In this document: in pieces, positions 35,331 through 46,858 of the stretch | Numbering within the stretch: the stretch's first letter is position 1 | Layout of the letters: every line of letters begins with the position of its first letter | Source: Salticus scenicus | Taxonomy: Eukaryota > Arthropoda > Arachnida > Araneae > Salticidae | NCBI GenBank assembly: GCA_963930645.1 | Contig: OZ005654.1 | Location: 270,608,282-270,672,281 of the forward strand | Length of the DNA stretch: 64,000 nt | Direction of reading: 5' to 3' | Program-made: the position numbers and the translations under genes | The notes under the pieces: model-generated | What the model was told of the DNA's origin: nothing | What the model saw: only the letters and a program-made list of their open reading frames with translations | Database searches by the model: none

Positions 35331-35897
35331 GTGGTATTTCCCCATTTTGTATCATTATTTTATGTCATTTTAAAAGTTATAGGATATTTATTTCCTTAAT
35401 TTTTTTTTTTTTCAAAATCTTTTTTTTTTTTTTTTTTTTTCCCAATTATATCATTGCGCGCCTTTATTCAATATGTAATTTTTAAGTTTAAATATACCTG
35501 TGATTCATTTAATATTTTCGCGTTATCGAATTTAATTGGCTGAAATTTTTTTTTAAAAAAACTTCTTTTATTATTCTATTACTTTGCTTTTTTTTTTTTT
35601 TTTTTGTTAATCGAAATCTCTTGAAGGAAAAGAACATTCTAGAAAGATTAGGTTTGAAAAAAGGTAAAAAACGTAATGAAAGGAACTAGAATTTCATTGA
35701 TTTTAATAACAATATTAAATGAATTACATATATGTTTGAACTTAAAAATTACATATTGAATAAAGCCACGCAATGATTAAAAAAAAAAAAAAAAAAAAAT
35801 GATTTAAAAAAAAAATAAAAAAAAAAAAAGGAAGGAAATAAATATCTTATAATTTTTAAATGACATAAAATAATGATACAAAATGGAGAAATACCAC
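35331..35897. mobile_element. Large foldback element, about 570 bp
   Basis: Left arm GTGGTATTTCCCCATTTTGT ATCATTATTTTATGTCATTT and right arm AAATGACATAAAATAATGAT ACAAAATGGAGAAATACCAC are inverted repeats. They continue inward through TATTTATTTCCTT, CAATATGTAATTTTTAAG and CATTTAATATT, with A/T runs of differing length interrupting the pairing. Centre near 35620. Confidence 0.7.
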
Positions 35898-35992
35898 AGA
35901 CACATATCCATATCTAAATATCACAGTTATTACAAAATTTTAAAAAGAAAGATTACTAAATGAATAAATAAACGTAATATCTCATAACTATA

Positions 35993-36028
<36 letters not shown>

Positions 36029-36239
36029 ACCTCTATTATTATTTTAATATTCTTCCTTTTAATAGATTACTTTTGACTTACTTACGTAATAAGTACCAAA
36101 TTTTAAAGTCGATTTGAAAATGAAAATACATGTAACAAATATTATGCTTAGGAAAATTTAAAGTAAAATGTGATGCTAATTCACAGATTTATAATTTAAA
36201 AGTTAAATAAAACAATGATAATACTGTACAGGTGTTTTT
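35898..36239. other. AT-rich stretch without genes
   Basis: Contains a poly-A tract of about 32 bp (35994-36026). Nothing else recognised. Confidence 0.35.
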
Positions 36240-36900
36240 TTTTTTTTTTTTTTTTTTTGGGGGGGGGGGGATAAATAAAATAAACCATCCGATTAATTTT
36301 CCGTAAATTTAAATTATAGTAGAAATATGCAGCTTCTGCCGATCAATTTGAAATAACGTCTAGCTTTTAACGGTATATAGATGGATTTTGCTCATAGGGT
36401 TGTCTACACTGTGATTTTCTTTGAATAACAGATTTTAAATCAAGAACTTTAAAACAACAGAAGTCCAAAATTTGATTCAATATTAAAAATAAATAAATAA
36501 ATATTTAATATTAGCAAACCCATGCGAATTTTTCACAATGTTTTTCTTTTTCTTATTTGCTATTAAAATTTGAATCTTATAAGCCAACTTTACCATCCAA
36601 TATGAATTTTAATTCAACGGAAGCCATATTATTATAAGTGATTTTTTATTTTATTTTATGTATTTATTTATTTCATTTTTTTTAGGGAGGGAGGGGAGAG
36701 GGGTTAAATGCTAATGATAGTTAACCTAAAAGTTTTCAAAGAAAAATTTCAAAACAAAATTCGTGTTTGATGATCCAGTTTTCATACTTTCCCAGGCAGG
36801 ATAACTTTAATATGGCGGCTTTTAACCCCTATGGCGACTTTTAAATTTTTGCCGCCATGTTGGCGATGCTTTTTAATTTATTTTTTAATTTGTTCATTTT
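36240..36900. repeat. Partial relative of the 22462-26543 element
   Basis: Poly-T, a G/C-run, then TTCCGTAAATTTAAATTATAG, GCCGATCAATTTGAAATAAC, GTCTAGCTTTTAACGGTATA and GGTTGTCTACACTGTGATTT align with the left inverted end of the large element (CCGTAAATTATCG..., TAACGGTATAG, GGGGTCGTCTACAT). Only one end is recognisable. Confidence 0.55.
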
Positions 36901-38571
36901 GGCATAATTTTTTGTAAGAAGAAAACTTAATATCTATTTTGATTATACTCTTATCGTTGAGTGTTTTAGTCAATTTATGACTCAAAAGTCCATATTTTTT
37001 TAATATCTTTAAAGTATTGCTAGGTTTAAAACGACGCTTGGAAAGATTGTAAAGATGCAAATTTTAAAAATAAATTTTCTATTAAATTATCTGTCAAATG
37101 TCACCATTTTTTTTTCTAATTAGATCACTAAACTGAGTCCGCTTGCTTAATTTTTTTTTTTTTTTTTAATCCTCGTGTATTTTATTGTCACTATTGTATC
37201 GTTTCTGCAAAATATAATTGTATCTGGTCCACGTTAGAGAAATATTATATAGATTTTATTTACTTCATGCAATAAAATTTAAATACATTTAGGCTGACAA
37301 ACCGTACAAAAAAAAAAAAAAAAAGTATGGTCGACAAGCTTAAGGCTGGTCATCAGTAACCAAAAATTTCGTGTTCGCTCTTCCAGGGAAAAAGTCCCGT
37401 TTAGCCTTGAACTGTCATAGGTGCTAGAAAACGATTAGCGCTAACCCCCAAGACATCTGGTAGTGGCTATCAGTGACCAGTATTCATTATTTTGCGTACT
37501 AGGAAGTCTGAACTGAATTATCTTGTAATCTCTCACATTCATTCTTCCACTGAGTTTTTCTGAAACATTTTGGAACTTTCGGATATCTAAATGTGTATCC
37601 AAAGCCATGAAAATTTCTCTTTTCACTTACGAAAGATTAAATATAGTTCGATCGACAGCTTCGTCTCTTCTTATAAAGCGATTAAAATATTTAAACTGAA
37701 ACGATATTTTACTGTATTTGAAACAGTACGTACAATTTATGTAAAAACAGTTATTTTATTCATTATAGAATCGTAATACGTAAATCTTGCACCTTTTATT
37801 ATTATTATTATTATTATTTTTTTTTTTTTTCACGAAATTGAAAATAGTTACAGTTTATGTATACAGCACCCGCTGCTTATCAAAGTCACATTCGTTCTGA
37901 GCAAAAGTGATTTTATTAAATGGGTATTTTCTTTCTTTTTTTTTTTTTTTTTACAGAGACCGTTCATGCACTCAAGAAAAAGGTATTATTTACCTGAATT
38001 TGGGAAGGAATTTCAAAAGGCATCAAATAAATAGAGCTATTAAACGATATTAATTAACTTTTAACTGATAATTATTTGATTGTTTCTTCAAAGTAGGTGA
38101 GTTGAACACATCCGAAATTCAGAGGCGTTTTTCTTAGAGAAATATCGTCAATACTTTGCTAAATATTCAAGCTTTCCTTTAAATTTAAAACCTTTTCGTT
38201 TAAGCTTTTTTCTTATTAATTTTATTAGAATAAGAACTAGAAATTGATCTTTTATTAATTAAACATTATAAAAAATATCACTTGCTAATCAAATTAAATT
38301 TGTAATTTATTACAGCGCTTTGAAGAATACATTCCTTGAAATTGTCACTAGGACAAGTGATGGGCGTGCGTAAATGCTATGTGAAATTTTCGACAAAGAG
38401 AGATAACGGAGGGAATGCTGTATTTTATCTTCTATTTTATTCAAAAATAAAGAATCGCATTGTAAATAAAAATTTATTTAGCGTGCATAAATAAGATTTT
38501 TGTTGCTGAATAGATTTTTTTTTTTTTTTTTTTAGTTTATTAACCAGTGGCTTTATAAAGGCTGACACACA
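36901..38571. other. Non-coding stretch
   Basis: Poly-T and (ATT)n tracts (37146-37168, 37797-37830, 37935-37953, 38515-38533). Two overlapping ORFs near 37441-37776 are on opposite strands and match no family. Confidence 0.4.
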
Positions 38572-38709
38572 CCCACAGATAGAGTCCTGCATCGGGTCGG
38601 GTAACCCGCTTTTACCCGAACCCGACCCGCAGGTCGGGTTCGGGTTGGGTTTGGTTTTCAACAAGTCGGGTCGACTTGAGAACACTTTTCAAAATATTTT
38701 TTACAATTA

Positions 38710-38888
38710 CAGTGAAACCTCTCAAGTTGGACACCCCTCTAAGTTGGACACCTCTCTAAGTTGGACGCTTTTTCTCGGAACGGATTGTATCCATTAACAT
38801 TATGTCTAACCCCTATAAGTTGGACACCTCTCTAAGTTGGACACTTTTTCTTGGAACCGTAGGTGTCCAACTTAGAGAGGTTTTACTG
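38710..38888 (+). mobile_element. Pogo-like MITE, 179 bp, copy 1
   Basis: Ends CAGTGAAACCTCTC and, reversed, CAGTAAAACCTCTC, each next to TA (38708-38709, 38889-38890). The inside is repeated AAGTTGGACACC motifs plus TTTTTCTCGGAACGGA and CATTAACATTATGTC. TA target and CAGT ends fit pogo/Tigger-type elements. Confidence 0.85.
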
Positions 38889-38959
38889 TATAAATATAAA
38901 TTTATAGGCATGTTTACAACTATGTAACTAATTTAAACATTCTGCACATACTAGACATG

Positions 38960-39215
38960 CATCGATTGGTTGTTTGGTTGGAGGATTTCAGGCCGATTGA
39001 CTCCAGATGTGTCCTAGGCCTATAGGGGGAATGCCCTCCTTTTGGGTCTTTCTAAGGGGTCCTAGCCCGTATTTACGCGTGTTTCGGAGGAAGCCACGGA
39101 AAACTCCGAACGGCTAGGTCGATGAGCGCGACCTGGGATCGAACCCGACACCTCCCATCTACCAGCTTCAAGCGCAGATCCACTCGGCCGCTGGTGGGCA
39201 AACATGTACCGGAGC
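38960..39215 (-). mobile_element. tRNA-derived SINE, copy 3
   Basis: On the minus strand: GCGGCCGAGTGGATCTGCGC (A-box), GCTGGTAGATGGGAGGTGTC, GGGTTCGATCCCAGGTCGCG (B-box), CGACCTAGCCGTTCGGAG, CGTAAATACGGGCTAGGACC, GGAGGGCATTCCCC and a CCAACCAAACAACC tail. It is the best-preserved copy. It lies inside the hAT-like element, so it is either captured or a later insertion. Small ORFs on both strands across it are by-products. Confidence 0.7.
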
Positions 39216-39447
39216 TCCCTATTCGTATCCGCGGATATCTGCCAGAAAAACAGATCCGTATTTCTATCTGGATCTGTTTTCTTTTCTTCAACGGAACTAA
39301 TATGTATATTTTGTAGAAATTGCATGAAAATTAGAAAAGTATTATAAATCTTTCTCGACTGTTGTTAATATATAAATTAAAGAAATACAAATACAGTATA
39401 ACCTCACATTTACATTCTGGAAATTGAAAAGATTTCGCAGTTTACAA

Positions 39448-39478
<31 letters not shown>

Positions 39479-39479
<1 letters not shown>

Positions 39480-40330
39480 TTTCTTCTATATTCAGTAGAA
39501 GAAAGTATTAGATTCGTAAAAGTTTTCAACTTCCGGTTTTTGATGAATTTGCACGTTTTGAGAGTCCAGAACACGATTTGATTATTTCTAGAAAATATCG
39601 TCTGTGTCTTTATATGTGTGTGACAAAAATTTTGTGGCGACTGCATCTTAGGAACTACTGCACATAATTGCATATAAATTTATAAATAAATGCATCTTGA
39701 CATGAATTAGTACCTATCAACTTTTGGTGCCCATCGCTCAACAGATAGCGCTACTATACAGTGATTTCCACAATTTAAGGCAATGCTATATCTCAGGAAC
39801 TACTGCAGAGAATTGCATATAAATTTATAAGTAGATGCACCTTGACATAACCTAGTCCCTATCAACTTTTTATGTCAATTTCTCAACAGGTGGCGCTGCT
39901 ACACAGTGATTTCCACAATTACAAAGAAAGCTATATCTCAGGTTCTATTGTGTATCATCAAACAAAACTTAATATGTGAGAAGGCGATTATGAGACATTA
40001 TGCTGACTCAGTTTGAATGCTTGTCGGCCAATAGGTGGCGCTGCTATACTGCAAATTTCTTCGATAACAGGATGGCTATATCTCAACTTCTATGCCATAT
40101 AGCTGTACGAACCATGATATGTGAGATAACCATTATAAAAACGCATTGTTTAAAAAGTTATTTATAGACGATAATGGATATTTAGTGTTAGATTTCCCTA
40201 AGATGAAAATTATTTGCATTCATCACGTTAAACTTTTTAATAATAGTTTTAATAAATTATTCGCACATAGTGAATTTGACAGAAAAATATAGAAGAATGT
40301 CTTGTGGTGGCCACAACATACTAGTTTTTT
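39479..40330 (-). mobile_element. Family D hairpin-tailed element
   Basis: 3' hairpin at about 39479-39508 (ACTTTCTTCTA and TAGAAGAAAGT). At the other end, on the minus strand, a small hairpin TTGTGGCCACCACAA is followed by GACATTCTTCTATA, the subterminal counterpart. The body has about four units of roughly 135 bp (GCTATATCTCAGGAACTACTG, ATTGCATATAAATTTATAA, GGTGGCGCTGCTA), preceded by GAATTTGCACGTTTTGAG. CTAG at the 5' edge may be target or element sequence. Confidence 0.65.
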
Positions 40331-40642
40331 TCTTATAATTTACCAACTGTGTGACAATGAAAATTTACTTTATTTTATATCATGTTATATCATTTTACGT
40401 TGTTTTGCATGATTTTTAGATGAATAAGTAATGTTGATTTGTTTTTCGGGTTTCGGGTCGGGTTCGGGTTAGATATGTCGGGTTTCGGGTCGCAAAAAAT
40501 TCTCTGTTGCGGGTTCGGGTCGGTTTTCGGGTTGATGAAATATTTTTTTGTCGGGTTCGGTTGGGGTTTCGGGTTGATTTAAAATTCATCTGTCGGGTTC
40601 GGGTCGGGTAAAACCCGACCCGTGCAGGACTCTACCCACAGA

Positions 40643-40946
40643 CATATATATATATATATATATATGCATACACACGCACACACACACACATGTATATATA
40701 TATATAAAATAGCCATTGAAATTGCTCAAAGCCTTGTTTTGGTGTAACATTCCAGTAGTGTCTTTCCCGAATCTATTATGTAACGTTCGAGTTCGCATTG
40801 CCATCAGCAGTTAGAAATCTCGCTTCCAGCATCTTTCCCGGATACATTTTGTCTCGCATATTTCCTTCCAAGTGCAGTAAAAAATAAACAGTTAAATAAT
40901 GTATTAAATAAATTTATGATAATGCATACAGTATTTTCTTGAAAGA

Positions 40947-40979
<33 letters not shown>

Positions 40980-41029
40980 TTGTCCCTGAAATAGAAGTAT
41001 AAGTTAAACTCTCATCAAATTATATTTGA
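40643..41029. other. Non-coding stretch with microsatellites
   Basis: (TA)n and CACA tracts (40644-40708) and (ATT)n (40949-40978). No gene. Confidence 0.4.
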
Positions 41030-41165
41030 ATTTTGCGACGATGACCTATAACATACCTATAAAGTTTTAGCTCAATCGAATAAGGTGTTTAGACGGTGTT
41101 GCACTTTAAATAATTTGACTCCATAGGCTATAGTTATAAAGAATTTTTATGTGTGTGTAAAATAA
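41030..41165 (+). mobile_element. Family A fragment (one tandem unit)
   Basis: GACCTATAACATACCTATAA, TTTTAGCTCAATCGAATAAG, GTGTTTAGACGGTG, TTTAAATAATTTGACTCCAT and AAAGAATTTTTATGTG match a family A unit such as 17830-17960. Neither end is present. Confidence 0.65.
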
Positions 41166-41535
41166 AAATTTTAGGCTATTGTTAAATTTAAAACAAAATA
41201 TATTCACTCGCATTACTCCTTGAAAGTTATCAAGCAGCTTTTGGAGTAGCAACCTGATATGAACTTCAAAATATACATTAGAATTATCTGCAATTATTTT
41301 GTTTCTAATTTACGCTGACAAGAAGCATTACGCAAAAATCGATCGTTAAAATCTTGACTATAATGTGGAACCTCAAAAAGTGTAATAATACCGAAATCCC
41401 AACAATAAAAATTTAATTTAAATGCATTTCCTTTATGGTATGAGTATGATAAATTAATTTTCATTCCTGATAAGTTTTTCTGGATATGGTAAAATATTAT
41501 ATTAAAGCATTTCCATCAATTACATTCAATAATAA

Positions 41536-41914
41536 TCTGGTGTGTCACTCACACGACTTTCTCTTACCCTGAAATTTAATACTATAAATACAGGTTGGAG
41601 ATTAAGAGGTAAGATAACGAGTACTGTTATGTAAACCTATGTTAAACAATTCATATTAGGCTTCTGAAGAGTTTTATATGATAATTAGTTATGTGCGAGG
41701 GGGGGCTACCGCCCCCCTCAACCCCCCGTTTTATTAATGCACCTTCATTTATATAGAATTTAATTCGGTTATTAAAAAATATTTCTCTTTTTAAAAAATA
41801 ATTTATTAAAATTATTATTTAAAAAAATTATCTTTTATGATAAGGCAGACGATTTCCATATTAGAGAAGTAGTTTAACACCAAATATCCAAAAAAAGTCC
41901 ATTTTATTCTCAAT

Positions 41915-41956
<42 letters not shown>

Positions 41957-42561
41957 CGACTTTTTTTCTAAGTCTTTTCTTCGTTAAAAGTAAAAAAAAT
42001 CGATAACTTTGTTTTAAATTATCGCAGATCGTTTTAAAGGTATTTTCGAGCTCTTTTGAAAGATACCCATCATGAAAATTTACTCCCCTCGAGGGGGGAC
42101 TTCCCTCCCAGGGGGGGAGGCGAGGCTCCTACATACACAAAATTTTTTTTCCAGTTAACTGTCTCTATTACAAAAAATATATATTTGTTTCATTTGGTTT
42201 AGTGCAGTCTATAGACGTTAAACTCTATTTTCCTGCAATTTCCCCCATAGACATAATGTATTAGAATTCTCTTGATTGTCCCTGTACACGAACCATTTGC
42301 TTGATCTTAACGAAAAGCTTACTGTAGCATCCCTATATGATACACATTTAGAATACCAAGTTTGAACTTTCTGCCATAATTTGTTTTTGAGATATGCTGA
42401 TAACAGACAGACACACAAACACACACATACACACAGACCATTTGCTAAAAACATGATTTTCGTATTCAGGGGACCTCAAAACGTGTAAATATAACAAAAT
42501 CTCGCGTTCGAAAATTTGACCCAAAAACAATACTTTCTCTACCTTATGGGTAAGAGAAAGT
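41536..42561 (+). mobile_element. Family A' hairpin-tailed element, copy 1
   Basis: Starts TCTGGTGTGTCACTCACACG, a small hairpin GTGTG/CACAC, followed by the subterminal repeat ACTTTCTCTTACCC. It ends with a hairpin at 42532-42561 whose 3' arm is the reverse complement of that repeat (GGGTAAGAGAAAGT). The inside has G/C-run palindromic blocks (41699-41730, 42086-42123), a CACACA tract (42410-42438) and GGGGACCTCAAAACGTGTAA, shared with family A. No coding domain. About 90% identical to the copy at 46663-47750. Confidence 0.7.
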
Positions 42562-42589
42562 AAAAAACAATGTTTTTGCTCATTTATTA

Positions 42590-43155
42590 GTATCACTGTA
42601 TATTTACTAAAAGATATGTATACACCGTATTGTGTATTGAAATATAGTCTTACTTTAATAATACACAGCGCTACCTGAAATACACTTCCATCAGTTTTCT
42701 CAAGTAAAAACTGTTTCTTTCGGATAGCCCTGTAAACGAATGGTGAATGGTTTTCACATTCACACCAAATTCTATACGAAATACGTTTTTATGTATATAA
42801 AAATATTCATTTCATTTGGTTTAGTGCTGCCTATAAATGTTATACTGTACTAACTTGCAATTTTGCCCATAATGTATTTGAATTCTCTTGGATGTCCCTG
42901 TACACGAAGCATTTGCTTGATACCAACAAAAGGTTTAGTGTAGCATCCTTATATGATGCAGATTTAGAATACTAAACTTGGACTTCCTGTATGCAACTAT
43001 TTGTTCTTGAGATATGCACATAACAGACAGAGAAGCAGACACACAACCACTAGGAACATGTTTTAGGATTCAGGTCATCTCACAACATGTAAATATAACA
43101 AAAAATTAGTATCGAAAAACCGCACTTTCGGTCTTTTCGGTAATAGGAAGTGAAA
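42590..43155 (+). mobile_element. Family A' element, degenerate copy
   Basis: Follows copy 1 within 30 bp in the same orientation. TTCATTTGGTTTAGTGCTGC, GGATGTCCCTGTACACGAAG, GATATGCACATAACAGACAG, CATCTCACAACATGTAAATA and a decayed hairpin CACTTTCGGTC...GGAAGTG match copy 1 with many changes. Confidence 0.55.
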
Positions 43156-43419
43156 AATGCTACCAGTTGTACACTCATCGAAATCTATGTAACTCCTGTT
43201 CCCCGATGTTCTATTATTGTAGCATACCTACCGTCTTTCAGCTCAAGCTTTATACTAAGCTTTCAACTAAGCTTTAGACATTATAAAGCTTTAAAATGCT
43301 TTAGACATTATAGTGTTCAGACACAGACACACGCACATGAATCACAGTGAAAAAAAAAAAAAAAAAAAAAAAGAAGAAGAAGAGTAAGAAGAAAAATTAA
43401 CTCAATCATTATTATTATT

Positions 43420-43450
<31 letters not shown>

Positions 43451-43959
43451 CCCATAATTACAATACTTATAGCTTACTATAATCTAGAACAGTTTGTTGC
43501 AGGCACTTGTACCAAGCAAGCCCGTGCGACTTTTTCGCACTTTATTTCTTTGTAACCTTTAAAATTTAAAATTATTATTTTTATTTTATTTTAAAGCCAT
43601 AAAAACGTTATATTTACATATGCATAAGCAAATTTATTATTTAACGTTTTTTTTTTTTTTTTCACGTGAAAGCATATTTCATTTTTTCATAGATATAGTA
43701 ATAAGACATAGATTGATCATCGAGGGTGAAAAAGTGATTCCTTTTCATTTGGGAAAAGCCGGCCATCTTACTTTCTTATGGATATTTTTCCTCGAATTAA
43801 TATACACGGGAATACACACAGATAATTTAGCTAATAAAATTTATGAAAAAATTATGTACTAAAAGAGAATAAAAAACTCTAGATACCCATTTTTCATTAT
43901 AATTATTATTATTAACTCTACTCTAGTACACTCATATCTGCACAAAACAGACTTTCTTT
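43156..43959. other. Low-complexity stretch
   Basis: Poly-A with GAAGAA (43349-43395), poly-T (43423-43450, 43647-43661). The ORF at 43620-43862 starts in a T-run and matches no family. Confidence 0.4.
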
Positions 43960-44117
43960 CGGCATTTATTATTATACTTCTTTGATATAAAAATCGTCTG
44001 CATTCATCATGGAAAATAATTTTAATAAATTATAATTAATAAATAATTTGTATTGCGTAAATTTGTATAAGATTATATATAGAAGAAAGTCTTGTGGTGG
44101 CCACAACATATTAGTTA
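43960..44117 (-). mobile_element. Family D 5'-end fragment
   Basis: AGAAGAAAGTCTTGTGGTGG and CCACAACATATTAGT (44081-44117) reproduce the 5' end of the family D copy at 40330. The preceding AAATCGTCTGCATTCATCA and TTTTAATAAATTA also match it. Confidence 0.6.
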
Positions 44118-46594
44118 TGTATTAAAACTTCCGCGGCTGCTAACTACATATTTAAAAGAATTTTGAAAATTTCATATTACTTACTAATGTAAAATCTTAA
44201 AATTTAAAAAGCGTATTTCATCAAATATAATGACAGTAATTGTTTCATAATAATAACAAAGAACTGATTATAAAAATGATATTTTTCGTAAATTACTTGA
44301 ATATAACTTATTTATGAAAACTTATCCCGTTTCTTTTCATATATTTATTACAACACTTAAAAGCCGTGCAATATTTCGGCATTTTAAAAATTCATTACCA
44401 TTCTACTCTATTACTATTTCCGAGTTTTATACTCCCTATTGTCTGATGCCAAATTTTTTTTCGGCATCAAAAATCTTTGCACGATAACATGAGGATGATA
44501 GATCTAGATAAAATACTATATCTATGCATTTTATGCTGGGGGGAAAAATTAATAATTCGTAATTTTATTTTATTTTATATTATTTATTATTATTATTATT
44601 ATTGGCAATAATTAAAAATTTATATGTCCATTTTTAAAGTTTTTACCAAGTTATTATTTTCATATTTTAATTAATTTCAAAAAATCTAATAAAGATTTCG
44701 TTACAAATAAGGTACCAAATGAAAGGGGAATTTTTTCTGAACCCATCGGTTTAATCAAATTATCGATCGGACAATTACATTTTTTAAAATTAACTAAAGT
44801 ATGAAAAGCTGGTGGCAACTTGCGTCAACACACAGACAAACAGACTCAAAAATCTCTTAGCCTTTTATACATAGAGAGATAATAAGCCAAGTGGTTTTTG
44901 GAATATAGTATTTTTAAAAAAATGCTCCCCCCCCCAACCCCCAACAGATTTTGTTAAAAGTTAAGATTTGGGTATAAATACTAATTATGGGTTACAGTCC
45001 AAAAATCTATAAATTCGGTTGAAAGTTAGAAATTAAAATATATAAATATATTAAAATGAGATTTACAAAAAAAAAAAAAAAAAAAAAAAAATGTATTCTT
45101 ATTTTAAAATTTGCGAATTTACAATGATCAAATTTTCAATTTGTGTTACATAAATCACGTAGCTTTTGGATTGAAAAACATATTAGCTTTTCTTAGAAAA
45201 AAGAAAGAAATGAAATGAAATGGGAAAAAGATAAAATAAAGAAATAAAATGCAAAAAATAAAATGCAAAAAAAAAAAAAAAAAAAAAAAAAAAAGATGTT
45301 TTTGCACAAATGAAAAAATTGGCTAAAGACCGTAATCGCAGTCCAAAAATGTCTAAATTCAGTTGAAAATTAAAGATTTTTATAGAAAAGTAATATTTTG
45401 CTGAGTTCAAGGCCACCCGTGCGCTGACATTTATAGCTTCTCAATTAGCGTTAAATTTAAATAACATGCAATTACACAGAAAAAGAAGAAAAAATGGCAA
45501 AAAAAACAGGGGGGGGGGAGAGAAAGAGGAAAAATAGATTAAAAGAATCAATAATAACTTGAAATCTTGAAAAACAAAAAATAATACACACGTTCCTTGT
45601 ACCTTTACATCGGTAGTTTTCAAAACAGATAACTATTACACATCTATTTATAGATCCCTTCCCTCCACGCAGAAAAGGGGAGGTCGAAAAACTCACACTA
45701 AAGTGGGGAGCGACCACCTGTGAAGTGATTAATTACTGATCTTGGAGTACGACGATTCAAGTTCAAAATAAAAATGTCTGTTTTATTATTAAAATATCTC
45801 TTTTTCATTTTAATAAAATTTCAATGTTTTTAAATCAATGCACAGATAAAAAAATGAAGTTATTAGCCGCGTGATTAAAATTTCAAATATCTCAAACAGA
45901 ACTGAGTAAATTCCAGTTTTTTGATGCCTTGTCTAATTTTCATGATAATGTCCGAGTTTTGAAATTAAATTAAATATTATTATTAACTTTTTTAAAAAAA
46001 ATGCCCACTAGTCTAAAATCTAAAGACCTTCAAGAATTGCATGCAAAAATCCAAATTCGAAAATCACAATTTCCTTTTGAGATATTTTTAGAAAACTGAA
46101 GGTCCTTAATTCCCATAGGATTAACATGGAGAAAGGATTTTGGAGATTTTACTGATGTACAGCCTTAAGGGGACTCTTCATCCTCCAGAGAAGTCACATT
46201 CGAGAACCGCGACCTCTACAGGGAAAAAGGAGAAGTTCTACAGACTGCCTATTCACCCCTATGGTCCTGAGATATCCCTGCCTTTAAAGAAAATAGTTCT
46301 ACCTCTCAGAACCCGCGTAATTTGCAGAATAGTACAGAAGATCGGTTCTTGTATTTCTTTCACGAGAGGGGGTCTGAGAGATCAAATTACCTCTGTGGCA
46401 AAAACGTAATAGAATTGATACAAGGGGTTTCTTGCCTCTAGAAATAAGTTACACTGAGAGAGATAATGTTTGTGAGAAACATATTCTTGTCCATTTTTAT
46501 CAGATTTGCTTTTAATATAATTTGTAATCCGTTTACATACATATATATATGAAAGGAATGTACTAAGATTTATAAAAGGAACAATGCATATATA
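44118..46594. other. AT-rich stretch with one GC-richer block
   Basis: Poly-A tracts (45066-45090, 45266-45294), a C-run (44928-44936) and a G-run. At 46140-46410 there is a block of more balanced composition with an 89-codon ORF. It has no domain, signal or splice context that I recognise and I leave it unassigned. Confidence 0.35.
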
Positions 46595-46662
46595 CACTAA
46601 GCGACAAAAAAAAAAAAAAAAAAAAAAAAAAGGCCAGCAGAAAAAATGACTCATACCTTTTT

Positions 46663-46815
46663 ACTTTCTCTTACCCATAAGGTAAAGAAAGTATTGTTTT
46701 GGGGTCAAATTTTCGAACGCCAGATTTTGTTATATTTACACGTTTTGAGGTACCCTGAATACGAAAATCATGTTTTTAGCAAATGGTCTGTGTGTATGTC
46801 TGTGTGTCTGTATGT

Positions 46816-46858
<43 letters not shown>

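Larger units (their letters stand above)
38580..40634. mobile_element. hAT-like element, 2.06 kb, perfect 8-bp target duplication
   Basis: CCCACAGA flanks both sides exactly (38572-38579, 40635-40642). The ends are TAGAGTCCTGCATCGGGTCG and, reversed, TAGAGTCCTGCACGGGTCGG. The subterminal zones, especially 40440-40620, are packed with CGGGTTCGGGT-type repeats on one strand, typical of hAT transposase-binding regions. No transposase remains; the interior holds a pogo MITE, a SINE and a family D element. Confidence 0.85.

Noticed and set aside
39062..39325. ORFs on both strands at about 39062-39325
   Set aside because: They read through a tRNA-derived SINE; no real protein expected.
40301..40335. 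TTGTGGTGGCCACAA hairpin followed by CTAG, as a canonical Helitron 3' end
   Set aside because: Comparison with families A, A' and C shows this is the 5' side of the element (small hairpin before the subterminal repeat), and the CTAG is not kept in the other copies (TTAG, CCAG).
46140..46409. 89-codon ORF in a GC-richer block
   Set aside because: No family features, and composition could come from an unrecognised repeat. Kept as unassigned rather than called a gene.
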